NCBI RefSeq assembly: GCF_033547075.1 | Contig: NZ_CP137891.1 | Span: 2,542,001-2,606,000 of the forward strand | Reading direction: 5' to 3' | From: Flavobacterium ardleyense | GTDB lineage: Bacteria > Bacteroidota > Bacteroidia > Flavobacteriales > Flavobacteriaceae | DNA length: 64,000 bases | Part shown: one piece after another, positions 44,715 through 53,490 of the stretch | Layout: every line of letters begins with the position of its first letter | How positions within the stretch are numbered: the first letter of the stretch is position 1 | Made by a program: the position numbers and the translations under genes | Notes under the pieces: model-generated | Seen by the model: only the letters and a program-made list of their open reading frames with translations | Database searches by the model: none | What the model was told of the DNA's origin: nothing

Positions 44715-44864
44715 GGGCGCACCCTTCGCCAATCACTATTCGTTATATAGAAATTTTTTGGAGGCTCAGGTCAGGCTGTCCATTATATCTTTGCTGCCAG
44801 AAAAATGTCAATAATTTAGAAATAGTATTTTGGCAGCAAAGGATGCCATTCCCATCCCTTGCGC
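44715..44864 (+). repeat. SR1 structured repeat, copy C
   Basis: 150 bases that begin 13 bases after the receptor stop codon, so the element is certainly in its 3' untranslated region unless a terminator hides in those bases. Outer helix GCGC/GCGC, core GGCTGTCCAT with GCCATTCCCATCCC, hairpin CTTTGCTGCC/GGCAGCAAAG. Nearest in sequence to copy A. Confidence 0.85.
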
Positions 44865-45179
44865 AAACGAGGAAATCCAAATATTTTCTGGAAACCTTTG
44901 CGACTGACAACTGAGGAAGGCCAACATATTTATCTAATAATTACAACAAAACTTTTGCCTAATAGTAAAGCAACTTCCAATATGATCTACAACTTGGATT
45001 GCTTTTGTAAAATATTTTACCTTAAATCTCGCACAGTTTCTTAATTATATTTCGATTGATTGTTTTCCGTAATCTTCTAAATATCAGCTTATAATTTTTA
45101 TTTTTTGCGTTTGAATAAATTATAAGAATGCTTAAAAATTGAAAGGCACAAAATTTTTTTTTAAAAAAAATCTATAAAA

Positions 45180-45213
45180 TTGAAAATCGTAACGGATTTC
45201 CTTTCTACATTTG
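45180..45213 (+). promoter_or_regulatory. Promoter of the trp operon
   Basis: TTG at 45180-45182 and TACATTTG at 45206-45213 are separated by 23 bases, within the flavobacterial range. Transcription should start near 45220, just before the leader peptide. Confidence 0.75.
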
Positions 45214-45228
45214 CTTCAAATAAAAAAC

Positions 45229-45291
45229 ATGTACACTCTTTTAAACAATACTTGGTGGTGGAAAAAATTTACGTCAGTCGTCGTGAACTAA
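45229..45291 (+). CDS. trpL: trp operon leader peptide
   Basis: A 20-codon frame with three consecutive Trp codons (TGG at 45253-45261, residues 9-11), preceded by the trp promoter and followed by a terminator and trpE. In classical attenuation, a ribosome waiting at these codons when Trp-tRNA is scarce prevents formation of the terminator. Frames of 20 codons with three adjacent Trp codons at this place are hardly chance. It starts about 10 bases after the expected transcript start, so there is little or no room for a Shine-Dalgarno site, which is normal for Bacteroidetes. Confidence 0.85.
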   Translation: MYTLLNNTWWWKKFTSVVVN

Positions 45292-45325
45292 GTCCCCTAT
45301 AGTATTATTTGAAATCAAAATACAA

Positions 45326-45358
45326 AAAGGCTTGTCATTACGACAAGCCTTTTTTTTT
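45326..45358 (+). terminator. trp attenuator terminator
   Basis: AAAGGCTTGTC (45326-45336) and GACAAGCCTTT (45342-45352) form an 11-bp stem with a run of nine T, 36 bases before trpE. GTCGTGA (45280-45286), in the leader peptide end, can pair with TTACGAC (45338-45344), which covers the loop and the 3' arm start, and is a candidate antiterminator. Stalling at the Trp codons would leave this segment free. Confidence 0.85.
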
Positions 45359-45393
45359 GTGCCCAAAAATTAAAAATCTTTTAAAAATTCAAA

Positions 45394-46794
45394 ATGAAAA
45401 AGTTCATTTTAAAAACTAAATACAGACAAATCCTAGCCGACACAATTACTCCGGTAAGTGTTTATCTGAAGATACGTGATAAGTTTCCGAATAGCATTTT
45501 GCTAGAAAGTAGTGATTACCACGCAAACGATAATAGCTTTTCGTATATCTGCTGCAATCCAATTGCTTCTATCAAAATTGAAAATGAAGTGATTAGTACA
45601 AAATTTCCTGATGGAACTTCTGATGATGTTGCGATAGTAGAAGCCACTAATGTCGCAGAAACTGTTGAAACTTTTTCAAATAATTTTCAGGTTGACACCA
45701 ACGAATTTAAATTCATTAACAATGGACTTTTTGGATATATCTCCTACGATGCCGTGAAGTACTTTGAAAAACTAAATATTTCTAAGAAAGATTCTCGCAC
45801 AAGTATTCCAGAAATGCAATACCACATTTATCAGAATATTATTGCGATCAATCATTTCAAAAATGAAGCGTATATTTTTTGCCACAGCCTAGATGGCAGA
45901 GATAATACTGATGAAATAGAGCAACTTTTGCAATCGCGAAATATTTCGACTTACAAATTTAAAAAGGACGAAAAAGGATTTTCAAATCTTACGGATGCTG
46001 AATTTAAGCAAAACGTAGCAATTGCTAAAAAACATTGTATGCGAGGCGATGTTTTTCAATTAGTTCTGTCAAGACGTTTTACCCAAGCTTTTAAAGGTGA
46101 TGAGTTTAATGTTTACAGAGCTTTAAGAAGCATCAACCCTTCACCCTACTTATTTTTCTTTGATTATGGAGATTTCAAAATTTTTGGATCATCTCCCGAA
46201 GCACAATTAATTATCAAAGATCGATTAGCCGAAATTCATCCTATTGCAGGAACATTTAAACGTACTGGCAATGACGAACAAGATGCTATTCTAGCCAAAA
46301 AATTGTCCGAAGATCAAAAAGAAAATAGTGAGCACGTAATGTTGGTCGATTTGGCTAGAAACGATTTAAGTCGCAACGGACGTAATGCGCAAATTGAAAA
46401 ATATCGAGAAGTACAATTCTTCTCTCACGTAATTCATCTAGTTTCCAAGGTAACTGCACTTTTGCACACGCAGGCTTCAACAATGAAAGTTGTTGGAGAT
46501 ACTTTTCCTGCTGGCACTTTGAGCGGCGCACCTAAACACCGCGCGATGCAACTCATTGATCAGTACGAAAAGACCAATCGAAATTTCTACGGAGGTGCAA
46601 TTGGATTTATGGATTTTGAAGGAAATTTTAACCACGCCATTATGATTAGAACTTTTCTAAGTAAAAATCATCAACTTCATTCTCAAGCGGGCGCTGGAAT
46701 AGTAGCAAGTTCTGACGAAGAACTCGAGATGCAAGAAGTTTACAATAAACTGAGAGCACTGAACAAAGCGGTCGAAATGGCAGAAACAATTTAA
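45394..46794 (+). CDS. trpE: Anthranilate synthase component I
   Basis: 466 residues. LLESSDYHANDNSFSYI near residue 30 holds the LLES motif of the Trp-feedback site. The chorismate-binding domain has QLVLSRRF, SPYLFFFDYGDFKIFGSSPE, HPIAGTFKRTGNDEQD and FPAGTLSGAPKHRAM. It makes anthranilate from chorismate with TrpG, the first committed step of tryptophan synthesis. First structural gene of the trp operon, behind the attenuator. TrpG starts 11 bases later. Confidence 0.96.
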   Translation: MKKFILKTKYRQILADTITPVSVYLKIRDKFPNSILLESSDYHANDNSFSYICCNPIASIKIENEVISTKFPDGTSDDVAIVEATNVAETVETFSNNFQVDTNEFKFINNGLFGYISYDAVKYFEKLNISKKDSRTSIPEMQYHIYQNIIAINHFKNEAYIFCHSLDGRDNTDEIEQLLQSRNISTYKFKKDEKGFSNLTDAEFKQNVAIAKKHCMRGDVFQLVLSRRFTQAFKGDEFNVYRALRSINPSPYLFFFDYGDFKIFGSSPEAQLIIKDRLAEIHPIAGTFKRTGNDEQDAILAKKLSEDQKENSEHVMLVDLARNDLSRNGRNAQIEKYREVQFFSHVIHLVSKVTALLHTQASTMKVVGDTFPAGTLSGAPKHRAMQLIDQYEKTNRNFYGGAIGFMDFEGNFNHAIMIRTFLSKNHQLHSQAGAGIVASSDEELEMQEVYNKLRALNKAVEMAETI

Positions 46795-46805
46795 TAATTG
46801 AACTT

Positions 46806-47372
46806 ATGAAAAAAGTATTGGTAATAGATAATTACGACAGTTTTACATACAATCTCGTTCATTATTTAGAAGAAATGAATCACGAAGTGACCGTTTTTCG
46901 AAATGATGAGTTTGACATCGACGAAGTTCAAAATTTTGATAAAATAGTATTATCGCCAGGACCAGGAATTCCAGATGAGGCTGGATTGCTAAAAGAAGTC
47001 ATAGAAAAATATGCAGCGACCAAAAGTATTTTGGGTGTTTGCCTAGGGCAGCAAGCAATTGCAGAAGTTTTTGGAGGCACGCTTCTAAATCTTGATCGAG
47101 TGTATCACGGAATTTCAACCAAAATTGAAGTGGTTGTTGATGATGAAGTATTGTTTCAAAATTTAGAAACACAATTTGAAGTTGGCCGTTACCATTCGTG
47201 GATTGTCGAAAACCCATTGCCTGCAGTTTTACAAATCACATCTATTGACGATGATGGTCAAATTATGTCGCTTAGACACAGAAAATTTGATGTCCGCGGA
47301 GTTCAATTTCATCCAGAAAGCGTGCTGACGCCAAATGGAAAACAGATGTTGCGTAATTGGCTTAATGAGTAG
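46806..47372 (+). CDS. trpG: Anthranilate synthase component II (glutamine amidotransferase)
   Basis: 188 residues. The nucleophile is Cys79 in LGVCLGQQAIAEVFGG; the other triad residues are His and Glu in VQFHPESVLTP near residue 170. LSPGPGIPDEAG (49-60) forms the oxyanion region. It releases ammonia from glutamine for TrpE. It lies 11 bases behind trpE. The gap of 181 bases to trpD is filled with a repeat array, in contrast to tight spacing elsewhere. Confidence 0.96.
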   Translation: MKKVLVIDNYDSFTYNLVHYLEEMNHEVTVFRNDEFDIDEVQNFDKIVLSPGPGIPDEAGLLKEVIEKYAATKSILGVCLGQQAIAEVFGGTLLNLDRVYHGISTKIEVVVDDEVLFQNLETQFEVGRYHSWIVENPLPAVLQITSIDDDGQIMSLRHRKFDVRGVQFHPESVLTPNGKQMLRNWLNE

Positions 47373-47375
47373 CCT

Positions 47376-47550
47376 TTAGCTGACAGCTATTCTTTTAGCT
47401 TTTAGCTTATAGCTATCAACTAATAGCTTTTAGCTCTTATACTTATCGCAAAAAATTAAACTGTAAACTGCAAACTATAAGTTGTCAACTGCAAACTGTC
47501 AACTGCAGACTGTCAACTGTCAACTGTAAACTGTAAACCGTAAACTTAAA
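47376..47550 (+). repeat. Short-period repeat arrays between trpG and trpD
   Basis: Two imperfect arrays. First, variants of TAGCTTTTAGCT (47376-47435). Second, variants of AACTGTCAACTGCAAACTGT (about 47460-47545). The period is about 7 to 14 bases with changes in single bases. The array ends just before the trpD start codon. No reading frame or protein signal is visible in it. Confidence 0.8.
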
Positions 47551-47553
47551 AAA

Positions 47554-48543
47554 ATGAAAACTATATTAAACCGACTTATAAATCACGAAGTTCTAGATAA
47601 ACAAGAGGCAAAAAATGTCTTGATAAATATTTCTAAGGGAAACTATAACAGCAATCAGATTGCATCCTTCCTCACCGTATATATGATGCGAACAGTTACA
47701 ATTGAAGAGTTGGAAGGTTTCCGTGATGCCCTTCTCGAAATGTGTGTTCGAATCGACTTGTCAGATTTTAATACAATTGATCTTTGCGGAACTGGAGGCG
47801 ACGGAAAGGATACTTTCAACATTTCGACCTTGTCTGCCTTTGTAGTTGCAGGTGCAGAAATAAAAGTTGCAAAGCACGGAAATTACGGGGTTTCTTCTAT
47901 TTCGGGTTCGAGTAATGTTTTGGAAATGCTAGGTGTGAAATTTAGTAGCAACAACGAACAATTAAAACGAAGTCTAGACCACGCAGGAATTTGTGTGATG
48001 CACGCACCTCTTTTTCATCCCGCGCTAAAAAATGTCGGTCAAATTCGGAAAGATTTGGCTATAAAAACATTCTTTAATATGCTTGGCCCGATGGTAAATC
48101 CGTCATTTCCGAAAAATCAGTTGGTTGGAGTTTTTAATTTAGAAATTGCTCGTATGTATGCTTATCTCTATCAAAATAGTGAGGTGAACTTCGCAATCCT
48201 ACATTCTATGGACGGCTATGACGAAATCTCATTAACTGGACCAACAAAAATAATTAAGAATAACCAAGAAGGAATTTTTGAACCAGCACACTTTGGACTT
48301 TCAGTTTTAAACCAAAATGCAATAAAAGGAGGGAATACTGTTGATGAATCTGCCAAAATATTTTACGATATTATTAGCGGCAATGGCACTCAGGCTCAGC
48401 AAGACGTTGTGTGCGCAAATGCAGCAATCGCAATTGCTACAGTAGAAAATTGTACTGAGCAAGAAGGTTTTGAAAGAGCAAGAAGAAGTCTTCTATCTGG
48501 AAATGCCAAAAAATCATTAGAGCGATTAATCGAGATGAATTAA
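47554..48543 (+). CDS. trpD: Anthranilate phosphoribosyltransferase
   Basis: 329 residues. The phosphoribosyl-pyrophosphate loop CGTGGDGKDTFNIST lies at about residues 77-91, followed by KHGNYGVSSISGSSNVLE (the glycine- and serine-rich segment of the same family) and HPALKNVGQIRKDLAIKTFFNMLGPMVNP near residue 155. It adds phosphoribose to anthranilate. Preceded by the repeat array described above and followed by trpC after 40 bases. Confidence 0.95.
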   Translation: MKTILNRLINHEVLDKQEAKNVLINISKGNYNSNQIASFLTVYMMRTVTIEELEGFRDALLEMCVRIDLSDFNTIDLCGTGGDGKDTFNISTLSAFVVAGAEIKVAKHGNYGVSSISGSSNVLEMLGVKFSSNNEQLKRSLDHAGICVMHAPLFHPALKNVGQIRKDLAIKTFFNMLGPMVNPSFPKNQLVGVFNLEIARMYAYLYQNSEVNFAILHSMDGYDEISLTGPTKIIKNNQEGIFEPAHFGLSVLNQNAIKGGNTVDESAKIFYDIISGNGTQAQQDVVCANAAIAIATVENCTEQEGFERARRSLLSGNAKKSLERLIEMN

Positions 48544-48583
48544 AAAGTGGAACTCCTAGAGAGAAACTCAATAATCAAACAAT

Positions 48584-49372
48584 ATGAATATCCTACAACA
48601 AATAGTATCTGATAAAAAACGTGAAATCATCCTAAAGAAATCTGTGGTATCGGTTGCACAACTAGAAGCTTCTGATTTGTTTCGGACGACAACAATTTCC
48701 TTAAAAAAAAGTTTACAAAAATCAAAATATGGAATTATTGCGGAACATAAACGCCGTTCTCCTTCCAAGGCGATTATCAATCAAAGTCTGTCTCTCGAAG
48801 AAGTTGTTTGTGGGTATGAAAAAGCAAAAGTTGGTGGAATTTCAGTTTTAACCGATTCAAAATATTTCGGAGGATCGTTGGAAGATTTGGTTTTAGCCAG
48901 AGCAAGGGTCAGAATTCCAATTTTAAGAAAAGAGTTTATAATTGACGAATATCAAATTCTTGAAGCTAAAGCAAATGGCGCCGATGCAATATTGTTAATT
49001 GCTTCAATTCTCACGAAAGCGGAAATTAAAACACTTTCTGAATTTGCCAAAGCAATTGGATTGGAAGTTCTTTTAGAAGTTCACAATCAGGAAGAATTAG
49101 AAAAGTGTTTGATGCCAAGCCTCGATATGATTGGCGTAAACAACCGTAATCTCGACACTTTTGAAGTCAATTTAAATACTAGCCGAGAACTGGCGACGTT
49201 GATTCCAACTGAATTCTTGAAAATATCCGAAAGCGGAATTTCTTCGGCAAAAGATGTGATCGAATTAGAAACTTTCGGATTTAAAGGATTCTTGATGGGT
49301 GAAAACTTTATGAAAACAGCAAATCCGGGAGAAGCTGCGAAAAGGTTTATTTCAGATTTAAACGCTCAATAA
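48584..49372 (+). CDS. trpC: Indole-3-glycerol phosphate synthase
   Basis: 262 residues. The conserved Lys and Glu of the TIM barrel are in IIAEHKRRSPSKAIIN (near 48-63), ILRKEFIIDEYQILEAKANGADAILLIASIL (near 108-140) and VNNRNLDTFEVNL (near 185), with SESGISSAKDV and FLMGENFMK binding the phosphate. It closes the indole ring with loss of CO2. It is a single-function enzyme here, not fused to TrpF as in E. coli. TrpF begins nine bases later. Confidence 0.95.
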   Translation: MNILQQIVSDKKREIILKKSVVSVAQLEASDLFRTTTISLKKSLQKSKYGIIAEHKRRSPSKAIINQSLSLEEVVCGYEKAKVGGISVLTDSKYFGGSLEDLVLARARVRIPILRKEFIIDEYQILEAKANGADAILLIASILTKAEIKTLSEFAKAIGLEVLLEVHNQEELEKCLMPSLDMIGVNNRNLDTFEVNLNTSRELATLIPTEFLKISESGISSAKDVIELETFGFKGFLMGENFMKTANPGEAAKRFISDLNAQ

Positions 49373-49381
49373 TTTATTAAA

Positions 49382-50026
49382 ATGAATAAAGAAATTTCTA
49401 AAGCATCTGCAGCAATCAAAATCTGTGGAATGACCGAAACCACTAATATAATTGAAGTTGCAAATTTGTTACCCGACTATATGGGATTCATTTTTCATGA
49501 AAAATCAAGTCGGAATTTTAAAGGAACAATTCCAAAACTGCCTTCGTCAATTAAGAAATCAGGCGTATTTGTGGCAGAAAAAATCGATGGTATTTTAGAA
49601 AAAATTGCTCTTCACGATCTGCAAGCGGTACAGTTGCACGGAGAAGAATCTGCTGAATTTTGCAAAGATTTGAGAAATCAACTGACTGCGAAAATTGAGA
49701 TTATAAAAGTGTTCTCGGTTGGACACGATTTCGATTTTGAGATTTTAAAAGATTTCGAAAACTGCTGCGATTATTTTCTATTTGATACCAAAGGAAAACA
49801 AGCTGGAGGAAATGGATTTAGCTTCGATTGGGAAATTTTAGAAAAATATCCTTCTCAGAAACCATTCTTTTTAAGCGGCGGTATAGGATTAGAAGAAATT
49901 AACAAGGTTAAGAAATTACTAAAATCAGAATTACCCATCTACGGAATCGATTTTAATAGTAAACTCGAAAGGTCAGCTGGAATTAAAAATATAAAACTCT
50001 GTCAAGAAGTACTTGCAAGTTTTTAG
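49382..50026 (+). CDS. trpF: Phosphoribosylanthranilate isomerase
   Basis: 214 residues. KICGMTETTNI near residue 14 has the catalytic Cys. DYMGFIFHEKSSRNF, AVQLHGEES and YFLFDTKGKQAGGNGFSFDW (with the catalytic Asp) are typical of TrpF, and LSGGIGLEEI and IDFNSKLERSAGIKN bind phosphate. It isomerises phosphoribosyl-anthranilate to CdRP, the substrate of TrpC. TrpB starts 20 bases later. Separate trpC and trpF genes are usual in Bacteroidetes. Confidence 0.94.
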   Translation: MNKEISKASAAIKICGMTETTNIIEVANLLPDYMGFIFHEKSSRNFKGTIPKLPSSIKKSGVFVAEKIDGILEKIALHDLQAVQLHGEESAEFCKDLRNQLTAKIEIIKVFSVGHDFDFEILKDFENCCDYFLFDTKGKQAGGNGFSFDWEILEKYPSQKPFFLSGGIGLEEINKVKKLLKSELPIYGIDFNSKLERSAGIKNIKLCQEVLASF

Positions 50027-50046
50027 AAACTACTAAATAAAAAGTT

Positions 50047-51228
50047 ATGTCATATAATGTAAATGAAAAAGGATATTACGGAGATTTTGGAGGTGCCTTT
50101 ATCCCCGAAATGTTGTACCCGAACGTGGAAGAATTAAGATCAAAATATTTAGAATTAACCGCCGATATCGAATTCCAAGCAGAATTTGATGCTTTGTTAA
50201 AGGATTATGTAGGCCGCCCTACTCCACTCTATTTTGCAGAAAATTTATCCAAGAAATACAATACAAAGATTTACTTAAAGAGAGAAGATCTTTGTCACAC
50301 AGGAGCGCATAAAATCAATAATACAATTGGTCAAATTCTCTTAGCGAAACGACTTGGAAAAACCCGAATCATTGCCGAAACAGGCGCTGGACAGCACGGA
50401 GTTGCCACAGCTACAGTTTGTGCGCTTATGGGTTTGGAATGTATCGTATTTATGGGTGAAGTTGATATTAAACGTCAAGCACCAAATGTAGCGCGAATGA
50501 AAATGCTCGGTGCCGAAGTCAGACCCGCAACTTCTGGTTCAAAAACTCTCAAAGATGCCACAAATGAAGCAATTCGAGATTGGATTAATAATCCCGAGGA
50601 TACTTATTACATTATTGGATCTGTGGTCGGACCGCATCCCTATCCTGATATGGTAGCACGTTTTCAAAGTGTAATCTCCAAAGAAATCAAAGCGCAACTT
50701 TTAGAAAAAGAGAATCGTGAAAATCCCGACTATATGATTGCCTGTGTTGGTGGCGGAAGCAATGCTGCAGGAGCTTATTATCATTATCTAGACAATTTAG
50801 ACGTCAAAATAATCGCAGTTGAAGCCGCAGGTCTCGGAGTTGATTCTGGCGAAAGTGCCGCAACTTCAGCTTTGGGGAAAGTTGGAATTATTCACGGAAG
50901 TAAAACACTTTTAATGCAATCTGTCGATGGGCAAATTACCGAACCTTATTCCATTTCGGCAGGATTGGATTATCCTGGCGTTGGACCAATGCACGCCAAT
51001 TTATTCGCCACTGGCAGGGCACAATTCATCTCAATTACCGATGCTCAAGCTATGGAAGCTGGACTGCAATTATCAAAAATGGAAGGAATTATCCCCGCAA
51101 TCGAAAGTGCGCACGCTTTTGCGGCACTAGATCAGCTGACTTTTAAACCAAGCGATGTTGTAGTTATTAATCTTTCTGGACGTGGGGATAAAGACCTTAG
51201 TACTTATGTGGAGTATTTTGGGTTTTAG
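50047..51228 (+). CDS. trpB: Tryptophan synthase beta chain
   Basis: 393 residues. The pyridoxal-phosphate lysine is Lys89 in HTGAHKINN. The phosphate loop GGGSNAAG lies near residue 237, and [23 protein letters not shown] around 115-137 is the conserved catalytic region. It joins indole and serine to tryptophan. TrpA would normally follow at once, but here it starts 1.1 kb later. The end of the gene runs into a 21-base repeat array, which lies after the stop codon. Confidence 0.97.
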   Translation: MSYNVNEKGYYGDFGGAFIPEMLYPNVEELRSKYLELTADIEFQAEFDALLKDYVGRPTPLYFAENLSKKYNTKIYLKREDLCHTGAHKINNTIGQILLAKRLGKTRIIAETGAGQHGVATATVCALMGLECIVFMGEVDIKRQAPNVARMKMLGAEVRPATSGSKTLKDATNEAIRDWINNPEDTYYIIGSVVGPHPYPDMVARFQSVISKEIKAQLLEKENRENPDYMIACVGGGSNAAGAYYHYLDNLDVKIIAVEAAGLGVDSGESAATSALGKVGIIHGSKTLLMQSVDGQITEPYSISAGLDYPGVGPMHANLFATGRAQFISITDAQAMEAGLQLSKMEGIIPAIESAHAFAALDQLTFKPSDVVVINLSGRGDKDLSTYVEYFGF

Positions 51229-51229
51229 A

Positions 51230-51420
51230 GAAGTACGAAGTATGAATTACGAAGTACGAGGTATGAATTACGAAGTACGAGGTACGAATTACGAAGTACG
51301 AGGTATGAATTACGAAGTACGAGGTACGAATTACGAAGTACGAGGTACGAGGTATGAATTACGAAGTACGAGGTACGAGGTATGATTTACGAAGTACGAG
51401 GTACGAGGTGTGAATTATGA
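51230..51420 (+). repeat. 21-base tandem repeat array after trpB
   Basis: About eight or nine units made of GAATTACGAAGTACGAGG plus three bases (TAC or TAT). The units differ only in single bases and in an occasional shortened or extra GAGGTAC. It begins within eight bases of the trpB stop codon. In one frame the 21 bases spell a seven-residue repeat (NYEVRG plus one), an apparent protein that is not a gene. Confidence 0.9.
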
Positions 51421-51655
51421 GGGACGAATTAGGTATTAGAATTTGGAATATATTATTTGAGTAATCTTAGATTAGTTATTTAAGTAGAATTAGGATTGAG
51501 TACGCTTACTTATGACTTTTTGGAGGAAATAGCTACTTTGACAAAAATTTTTACAAATTGTGTTTCAATCACGCAATTTCTACAATAAAAGCTTAGTTTT
51601 AATTAACAAAAAAATTAAATTCAAATAGTTGACAATCAATGACTTAAATATTTTG

Positions 51656-52024
51656 ATGAGAGAAATAATGCTAAAGGGAACGAAAGTATTTGCCATTGAT
51701 TGTTGGAAGCTTTGCAGCAAATTACCAAAAACTCGCGAATACAACGCATACGTAAATCAACTAATTCGATGTTCGAGTTCAGTTGCGGCCAATTATCGTG
51801 CATCACAAAGAGCAAAATCTGCTGCGGACTTTATTTATAAATTGAAAATAGTTGAAGAAGAAGCGGATGAGAGTCAATTCTTTCTAGAATTACTTACTGA
51901 ATTCACCTCAGAAGAAATCCCATTTTTGCAGCTTGATTTAAAAAACTTATGTCAACAAGCCAATGAAATTGTTGCCATAATAGTATCATCTATAAAAACC
52001 GTTAAGCAAAGAAACCCCAAGTGA
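51656..52024 (+). CDS. Four-helix bundle protein (23S rRNA-intervening-sequence type)
   Basis: About 122 residues from the ATG at 51656; a TTG at 51629 gives 131. All-helical: KVFAIDCWKLCSKLPKTREYNAYVNQLIRCSSSVAANYRASQRAKSAADFIYKLKIVEEEADESQFFLELL, and the pattern QLIRCSSSVAANYREA-like followed by KLKIVEEEADES, identifies the four-helix bundle family also called S23/IVP, whose members were first seen inside 23S rRNA insertions. Function unknown. The gene is inserted between trpB and trpA, flanked by two repeat arrays, an arrangement seen with this family in Bacteroidetes as far as I recall. Confidence 0.88.
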   Translation: MREIMLKGTKVFAIDCWKLCSKLPKTREYNAYVNQLIRCSSSVAANYRASQRAKSAADFIYKLKIVEEEADESQFFLELLTEFTSEEIPFLQLDLKNLCQQANEIVAIIVSSIKTVKQRNPK

Positions 52025-52194
52025 TTTGAGAATAACGATATATGAATTACAAATTACTTGAAGTTTATTTCAGAACATAAAGTAAATTTTCCATATTGTC
52101 AGTCAATTTCAAAATTGCTATTCAAGCTTCTTCAACCATAAAATGAAACGACATTTATCTAATTTTATTTTTTTTAGTCCTATTAACTACATCA

Positions 52195-52333
52195 TTAATC
52201 AATTATCGTAAATCAATTATCGTAAATCCTATCTCATAAGTAGTAAATCCTATAACAAACTTCACAAATCGTAAATCCAACTTCGTAAATCCAACTTCGT
52301 AAATCGTAAATCAATAATCGTAAATTATAAACA
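52195..52333 (+). repeat. Short-period repeat array before trpA
   Basis: Variants of ATCGTAAATC, ATTATCGTAAATC and CAACTTCGTAAATC fill the gap up to the trpA start codon. The period is variable (about 10-17 bases). It is the third such array in the operon, unlike the other two in sequence. Confidence 0.85.
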
Positions 52334-53098
52334 ATGAACCGTATTAATAAAAAAATCTCTGAAAAAGAAAATCTTCTTTCTATATACTTCACTGCTGGTT
52401 ATCCATCAAAAAATGACACCGTAAAAATCATTCAAACACTTGAAAAAAACGGCGTAGATATGATTGAAATCGGTCTTCCTTTCAGTGATCCGCTCGCAGA
52501 TGGTCCGACCATACAAGCTAGTTCAACTCAAGCCTTACAAAACGGAATGACCACCGAAATCCTTTTCGAACAGCTAAAGGATATCAGAAAATCGGTCCAT
52601 ATTCCGCTATTGATAATGGGGTATTTTAATCCAATTCTTCAATTTGGTGTCGAAAAATTTTGCCAGAAATGTGCTGAAGTAGGAATTGATGGACTCATAA
52701 TTCCCGATCTGCCTGTCGATATATTTGCTGAAGAGTATAAGAAAATCTTTGATAAGTACGGAATTATAAATATTTTCCTCATCACACCACAAACTTCTGA
52801 CGAGCGTATTCAATTCATAGACAATGCTTCAGAAGGGTTTATTTACACAGTTAGTACGTCAAGCGTGACTGGTGCCAGTTCGGGATTTGGGAAATTACAG
52901 ATTGATTATTTCAAAAGAATCGAAAATATGAAACTTAGAAACCCGCAAATTGTAGGATTCGGAATTTCTGATTTGGAAACTTTTAATCAAGCGACTCAAT
53001 TTGCAAAAGGTGGAATAATCGGAAGTGCATTTATAAAATTTCTTACCGAAAATGGAGTCGAAGAAATTGGCGAATTTATACAGCAATTTAGAAAATAA
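52334..53098 (+). CDS. trpA: Tryptophan synthase alpha chain
   Basis: 254 residues. Catalytic Glu45 in DMIEIGLPFSDPLADGPTIQ and Asp56. GYFNPILQFGVEKF and GLIIPDLPVDIF are TrpA-specific, as are TPQTSDERI and VSTSSVTGASSGF. VGFGISDLETFNQA and GSAFIK bind the phosphate. It splits indole-glycerol phosphate to indole and glyceraldehyde 3-phosphate and passes indole to TrpB. Last gene of the trp operon; a possible second promoter in the long gap before it is not visible. Confidence 0.96.
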   Translation: MNRINKKISEKENLLSIYFTAGYPSKNDTVKIIQTLEKNGVDMIEIGLPFSDPLADGPTIQASSTQALQNGMTTEILFEQLKDIRKSVHIPLLIMGYFNPILQFGVEKFCQKCAEVGIDGLIIPDLPVDIFAEEYKKIFDKYGIINIFLITPQTSDERIQFIDNASEGFIYTVSTSSVTGASSGFGKLQIDYFKRIENMKLRNPQIVGFGISDLETFNQATQFAKGGIIGSAFIKFLTENGVEEIGEFIQQFRK

Positions 53099-53115
53099 AA
53101 GACTTAATTATCAAT

Positions 53116-53490
53116 CTAGAAGAAAATTCCATCCACATAAAACCAAGATCCATCTTCAAAAATGAAGGTGGATTTCTCGTGGTGAACTTCATCGCCTAGC
53201 AAACCGTTCGAGTAATATGCTTTAAATTCCACTGTCGATGTAGTTGCCTCAATAATTTCCAATTTAAGCCATCTATTTGCTTTTGACCAACTGAGAATAT
53301 CAGATTTCTTGTGAAGTTTACGTGTAGATTTGTGAGTAGTCTGCACTAAATAATCGGCTTCTTGAGTGCAATAAGCGCTATAACGTGAACGCATCAACTG
53401 CTCTGCCGATGTGGCATTTAGAGTCCCTATAATTAGTGGTTGACAACAGTTTGCAAATAAAACTAAGCTTCCGCAATAACAATTAGTCAT
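53116..53490 (-). CDS. YchJ-family protein with SEC-C-like cysteine motif
   Basis: 124 residues. The N-terminus CYCGS..YANCCQPLI type (here CYCGSLVLFANCCQ, residues 4-17) is the SEC-C-like zinc-binding motif. It is followed by TSAEQLMRSRYSAYCTQEADYLVQTTH, the conserved YchJ block, and a C-terminal NTF2-like fold (VEFKAYYSNGLLGDEVHHEKSTFIFEDGSWFYVDG). The function of YchJ proteins is unknown. It converges with trpA and overlaps the small gene upstream by eight bases. Confidence 0.9.
   Translation of the reverse strand: MTNCYCGSLVLFANCCQPLIIGTLNATSAEQLMRSRYSAYCTQEADYLVQTTHKSTRKLHKKSDILSWSKANRWLKLEIIEATTSTVEFKAYYSNGLLGDEVHHEKSTFIFEDGSWFYVDGIFF

Noticed and set aside
44859..45044. A 61-codon frame between SR1 copy C and the trp promoter
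   Set aside because: Starts inside SR1, has no family resemblance and no translation signal.
51182..51385. A 67-codon frame with a repeated NYEVRG motif
   Set aside because: It is the translation of the 21-base array in one frame and overlaps the end of trpB. No start signal or conserved domain.
51230..51420. The array after trpB as a possible CRISPR
   Set aside because: The units are contiguous, 21 bases long and have no spacers; no cas genes are present.
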